Part shown: in pieces, positions 59,620 through 64,000 of the stretch | Numbering within the stretch: position 1 is the first letter of the stretch | Layout: every line of letters begins with the position of its first letter | Assembly (NCBI GenBank): GCA_037693485.1 | Contig: CM075353.1 | Coordinates: 8,256,001-8,320,000, forward strand | Reading direction: 5' to 3' | DNA length: 64,000 nucleotides | From: Kitagawia praeruptora | Lineage: Eukaryota; Streptophyta; Magnoliopsida; Apiales; Apiaceae | The notes under the pieces: model-generated | What the model was told of the DNA's origin: nothing | Seen by the model: the letters and a program-made list of their open reading frames with translations, nothing else | Database searches by the model: none | Position numbers and translations under genes: made by a program

Positions 59620-61440
59620 TTACATATACAAAAGCGAGAGCCACCTGCACCAGAATAGTAATTAGCAAATTTTGATTCATGTCTGGGGTAAATTAAAAAC
59701 CACTGCATTTGCATGTAGTGTAACGACCCCATTTTACATTTAATATAATTCTAATAAAGTTAACCAATTAATTAACATTTTCTTGAACTATTAGCTCAAG
59801 CCTGCATGCCCAATAAACTTTATTGGGTTTTTGAAGTAGCTCCTGTAAATTTGAAATAAAATAGAGCACCAGGCTTCTTGTTTGACCCATTAAATCATTC
59901 ATTAAAAATCTAATAAAATTACCGATCATAACTAACTTAGAGATTAAGAACATCTCCAAAATTCAGGTCAAGATCATTGACAATTAATTAGATATGGACT
60001 TTCGAAGCAGTCTCAAAATCTTAAACTGGCACATGAATCTGCACAGGGCAGCCTCCTGTCCTGACGTTTTCACCCCTTTTAAAATTATTATAAAGTTCTA
60101 ATATATATGTAATTTAGTTCCTCATAGGTTGATATTATATCCAAATTTCAGCTTAAGATTATTAACCAATTGAAAGTTCTACTCATTTGAAACAGGCAAT
60201 ACAGATCTGAGAAAACATAATAGACAAGACTATTTGTCTTAAAAGGTCTATTTTGTTTTATCAACCAAGTTTCCCAAACCTAAACTCCTTGAGCATCTCT
60301 GATCTCTTAGCCCACCACAGTTTTATACAAAGGACTCATGTCAGTTACAACTGATGATTTATCATACAACAAGACTTCCTGGCATCATAGATATATATAT
60401 ATCGAGAACTTCACTTAAAGGTTAATAGCATTCCAAACTATGTAAAGTAGTTATTCAGCATAAGGTTTTGCAATATTATACCTGACCAGTGTAAAGTTTT
60501 ACTAGATAGATTTATAGCCTCCAGGAGCTTAAATGCCGCATTAATAATCTGAGAGTTGTAGGTGTTCATTACATCACCAATAGCCTTTAAATTATATGTC
60601 ATCTAGAATTTCTAATCTCATGATACCGTATAAATACCAGGTGACATAAAACCATATGTAAATATGTTCTCATATGTACTTTAATTCTCCTGGTAAACAG
60701 GTTACTTTAGAACTTTAAGCATCTCATGTTCCTAATAAAGAACAAGTTTATACTGCAGCTTCTTCTCAATCCGCTTGAAACTGATGAACAAAAAGGACCC
60801 CCGTATTTGGTTCTTCTCCACGAACTTTCTTCCAATTCCTCTTTCCTGGACTCCTCTTATATACTTAAACAGATATCATCCTCTTCTAGAAAATGACTTT
60901 AAATATCTGCCCCTTCTTAGCTTTGGGTATGCTGTGTCATTAGGTACTACCGGTAACAAGGCTCCACGTGTATCCTATCTTCCATTTATATCATTTTGTT
61001 TTCTTTACAAAATACCTAAATATATAAGTCTACGTGTTTCTCCTTTTTATAATATAACATACATTCATTATATTTATATCATATTTATTAACTATAAGTC
61101 TGGACATTACATATAGTATAAACAACCCATAATTTATAATGTAACTAATCATTTAACGCAGTACAGCACTTATTATCCAGACTCGTCTGACCCTGACTTC
61201 TCCGGTCACGCTCAGATACATAGAGCTCAAAAATTAGGCAAACATAAAATTAACCCTTCAACCCAAGCCTTACCCAACTTCAACAAAGCACTCACCTTCC
61301 AATTTCAATATTGAATCCTCACACAGGTTCAATCACTGCTTTTGGTCGTAATAAGTGTTTCATGTCTTTAATTACAGAAACAAGCAAACTAATAAATGAA
61401 TAAAGTCACAGTCTTAACTCTCAAGTACTAGATAAGGACC
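59620..61440. other. Upstream region of RPC9, no gene seen
   Basis: AT-rich sequence. A 113-codon frame at 60775-61116 is rich in Ile, Tyr and Phe and reads like translated AT-rich DNA. No TATA box stands out. Confidence 0.45.
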
Positions 61441-61445
61441 TAAAC

Positions 61446-61704
61446 CTTATGTAAATTTGGAATACCTTTGATTTTACGTTTGTTTTTTTTTTTTTGGCAA
61501 AATTCAGAAATTACAGTAGGAACAGTCTTACAAAAAATTAGAAGCTCCACAAAAATACAACAATAGCTAAATATCCTTATGTAAATTTGGAATACCCTTG
61601 ATTTTACGTTTGTTTTTTTTTTTTTGGCAAAATTCAGAAATTACAGTAGGAACAGTCTTACAAAAAATTAGAAGCTCCACAAAAATACAACAATAGCTAA
61701 ATAT
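61446..61704. repeat. Near-identical tandem duplication, ~129-bp unit
   Basis: CCTTATGTAAATTTGGAATACC begins copies at 61446 and 61575. Both run through a T13 tract (GTTTGTTTTTTTTTTTTTGG) to ACAACAATAGCTAAATAT. I see one substitution (ACCTTTG against ACCCTTG), so it is very recent or subject to ongoing exchange. Confidence 0.93.
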
Positions 61705-62117
61705 AATGTCGACATTAGAATATGTAAATATTGTTCGATAGCAAAACAACTAGGCAATGGGATAAGCAATTCACTGATTGTGCAGATGACTAAACCCCGA
61801 TTTCTGATATGCCAAAAACATTAATATCGGGTTCAATCAACATAATAAAACCAATAAAACAATTCCATATAGTACTAGCACAAACTTATATTCCATCAAA
61901 GCACAAATACGATATCAAACACAATCGAAACTAACGAAATTATATACCCATCTTACAAAACTCAAATAAACAACAGCTAAATAACCCAATATAGCAATCA
62001 CAGCTAGGTGTATCTAAACTAAATTGATAAGCAATACAAACTCACAATTAAACAGTAAAGACAAGTGTTTAGTTCTTACAGGACATTTATCAAACATATA
62101 GAGGACATTAGCAATGA

Positions 62118-62300
62118 CTAGATAAAATAATAAGGAGAAACAACGTAAGGGTAAGGGGCATTGCCTGTTGAGATGACGAGGTTTTTGAAAGGATTAGGGC
62201 ACACGACAGCTCTCAGCGAATCGTCTGTCTTAAACCTACTATTTATGCCTTTTGTCTTAAACAACTTTTTTTTTTTTTTTGAGGAAATTGTCTTAAACAA
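62118..62300 (-). other. Coding-like fragment of unknown origin
   Basis: The minus-strand frame contains DDSLRAVVCPNPFKNLVIST followed by GNAPYPYVV. This is less AT-driven than the surroundings and could be a gene fragment or exon. It lacks a clear start, splice sites or neighbours. Family unknown. Confidence 0.25.
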
Positions 62301-62319
62301 CTTAAGTGTTTTTCGGATG

Positions 62320-62570
62320 GTAGTAAAAATCGGTAATCCGTATAAATCGGTTGAGTTACCGATTTAAAATTAATCGGATAATCGGAGATTAATCGGAATG
62401 ATTAATTGGATATTATAATAAAATTTAATATGTTAGTCTAATTTAAAATTAAACATATCATTTTAAATAAATTCAAGGATTAATCGGATTTCAAAAATCG
62501 AATCGGTTGGTTACCTTATAGAGGATTAATCGGGGATTAATCGGCTAAATCGGGAATTTTTAGAACCATG
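62320..62570. mobile_element. hAT-like MITE, ATTAATCG family
   Basis: The left end ATGGTAGTAAAAATCGGTAA mirrors the right end, inverted CATGGTTCTAAAAATTCCCG. GGATTAATCGG words recur inside. It shares this vocabulary with elements at 4137 and 54363. I could not find an 8-bp duplication. Confidence 0.6.
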
Positions 62571-62579
62571 GACTTTTTC

Positions 62580-63520
62580 CCGGGATCCATTTAAGAAAAA
62601 TAAAAATAAAAATATTATTTTATTTAAAATGGACCATCAAGGCACTCTTTTAATACTAAAAAAATACTGATTACATCTTATAGCCGGTTTAGTAACAATT
62701 TAAAAGTCCAGCTTAAAGCCATTTTCTATTTCAAGTTAAAAAATGTCTATTTGTATTATAAATCAAAAACTAACTTCTTAAAATCAATAATTGGTATGAG
62801 ATATATTTTTGAATGACTTATTCATTTTTAGGATTTTATTCGATAAAATTTCTTATCATTATTCAAAAAGACAATTTATCAAATTTATTTTTATCTTACA
62901 TTTTTAATAATTTATAAGTTACCCATAAATTATAAAATTATCAAAAAAATATTAACTTTAATTTTTTTTACTTGTATTCATTTTATTTATTTTTCTACTA
63001 AAGTTGGGAACTAGACCGGGGATTTTGGGACGGCCACAATTGTGAATCACGTTTTAACCAAATCCGAAACCTTAACACATTCTTCCAATAATTCAACAAA
63101 AGCTAGTGGATTTGAAGGAATGTTTTTCATTCTCTATTATTTGACACTTCCTTTGTACAAAATTTTGATTCTATTTCTCTCTTTTTGACTGGCTTTTCCG
63201 GTCTAGGACTGTCGTTTTCCTTTATATTTTTTTCACAAACACTTCACTCACATGCTTTATTTCTCACTCTCATGGGGATTCACCATCCCTTTAAGCTTTA
63301 TATCAAACATAAGCCCAAAACCAATTTTATGAAAAAAGTAAGAAGTTATGCAGAGTACTAGAGGTAGAAAAAATTGTTCCGAATTGCAACTGCGAGATTG
63401 TTTACACTACTTGAAAATGCATTTTGATAAATCTCGACGAAATGTCGTATTTGTTAAGCACAACATATTTAAGTACCGATGAAGCCAAAAGTTCGTGACA
63501 TGTGGTACATGGTGCTATTA
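62580..63520. other. Intergenic, no gene seen
   Basis: AT-rich sequence, with a possible decayed MITE around 62690-62800. No frame with recognisable content. Confidence 0.45.
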
Positions 63521-63524
63521 TGGG

Positions 63525-63745
63525 CCATTTGGCAAATTCTGAGATCAACTTATAAGTTACTTATTTCGGAAAAAATTTCGTATTTACATACTTTTTTTTA
63601 GACAAAAATGTGCATGGAGAGTTTAATATTCGTTATCTTGCAAAAATAAGTTACTTATTTCAGAAAAAAGTACACATTTTCTAACTTTTTTCAAGAATAA
63701 GTAACTTATTTCTGAAAAATAAGATTTCCCAAACGGGCAGTCATA
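63525..63745. mobile_element. Intact MITE, reference copy of the 22880 and 30745 family
   Basis: It runs from GGGCCATTTGGCAAATTC to TTTCCCAAACGGGC. Internal words are AAGTTACTTATTTCGG, GAGTTTAATATTCGTTATC and AGTAACTTATTTCTG. Much of it is palindromic (AAATAAGTTACTTATTT). It allows the split copy at 22880-24710 to be reconstructed. Superfamily not assigned; PIF/Harbinger-like by its ends. Confidence 0.65.
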
Positions 63746-64000
63746 TTTCGATTTCATTTGGGACATTTACTAGAATGGTGCTATAATAAGGTAATTTGGA
63801 TAACTCGATACATTAATTTCACCATTTACACAAAACGAGAATTCCCCACAAATACCAAACGCAGATGGTTAGTCCCATAAGCAAAAACAAGGCCATGAAA
63901 AGTTAAGCACCTAGCCATTTATATAATTACTATTCCCAGTTGTCCCATTTGCAAATTCTTAACCCCTGTTATACAACAACAAAGTTCATATTTTCTGCCT
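63746..64000. other. Right edge of window, no gene seen
   Basis: Unremarkable AT-rich sequence; nothing supported. Confidence 0.4.

Noticed and set aside
60775..61116. 113-codon frame upstream of RPC9
   Set aside because: Its composition is that of translated AT-rich DNA and it has no support from motifs or splice context.
1..64000. CRISPR arrays, bacterial operons or phage-type systems
   Set aside because: No regular direct repeats with unique spacers and no prokaryotic gene layout; all genes have plant introns.

Overview
This is plant nuclear DNA from a dicot. It is AT-rich and split by introns. Its genes are typical of land plants: a p24 cargo receptor, an early light-induced protein (ELIP), dymeclin, a class A heat-stress factor, two acireductone dioxygenases and the Pol III subunit RPC9. 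Between and inside the genes lie many plant transposons: Stowaway and hAT MITEs, Helitrons, a Mutator-like foldback, an RTE LINE, L1 fragments and a chromovirus. The sequence does not fix the species. An asterid, perhaps an Apiaceae, is only a guess.

Layout. 1-570: 176-bp repeat and a hAT-like end. 1240-3917 (-): p24-beta gene, four exons. 4137-4517: hAT MITE. 5077-5890 (+): ELIP gene. 5960-10700: a duplicated block with two tRNA-Val(AAC) genes; one copy carries a complete small Helitron, and an L1-type retroelement and two MITEs lie between the copies. 11461-22538 (-): dymeclin, 18 exons and 723 codons, with no break. 22880-24710: three-layer nest (MULE in retroelement in MITE). 24950-28350: an unexplained GCGTAT-rich inverted-repeat element, then a hAT transposase relic split by a 2-kb foldback full of hairpins. 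29757-39916: a 10-kb composite bounded by a 39-bp direct repeat, holding a probable Helitron with a PIF1-type helicase end and an RTE LINE that was itself hit by a hAT element. 41545-42734 (-): heat-stress transcription factor. 45390-45893 (-): unrecognised intronless gene. 46010-46500: L1 3' end with RNase H. 47520-50041: young, internally deleted chromovirus. 50141-57542 (-): two acireductone dioxygenase paralogues. 58247-59574 (-): RPC9. The remainder is intergenic with small duplications and MITEs.

The host genes do not form one pathway. The two dioxygenases are adjacent paralogues in methionine salvage. ELIP and the heat-stress factor are both stress-response genes but lie 36 kb apart. 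All exon boundaries were deduced by hand from GT/AG sites, kept reading frame and recalled family sequences. Coding lengths were checked to be multiples of three.

I found no convincing new defence or enzymatic system. The most interesting material is structural: insertions with visible empty sites, a hairpin array, an unexplained inverted-repeat element and the 10-kb composite.
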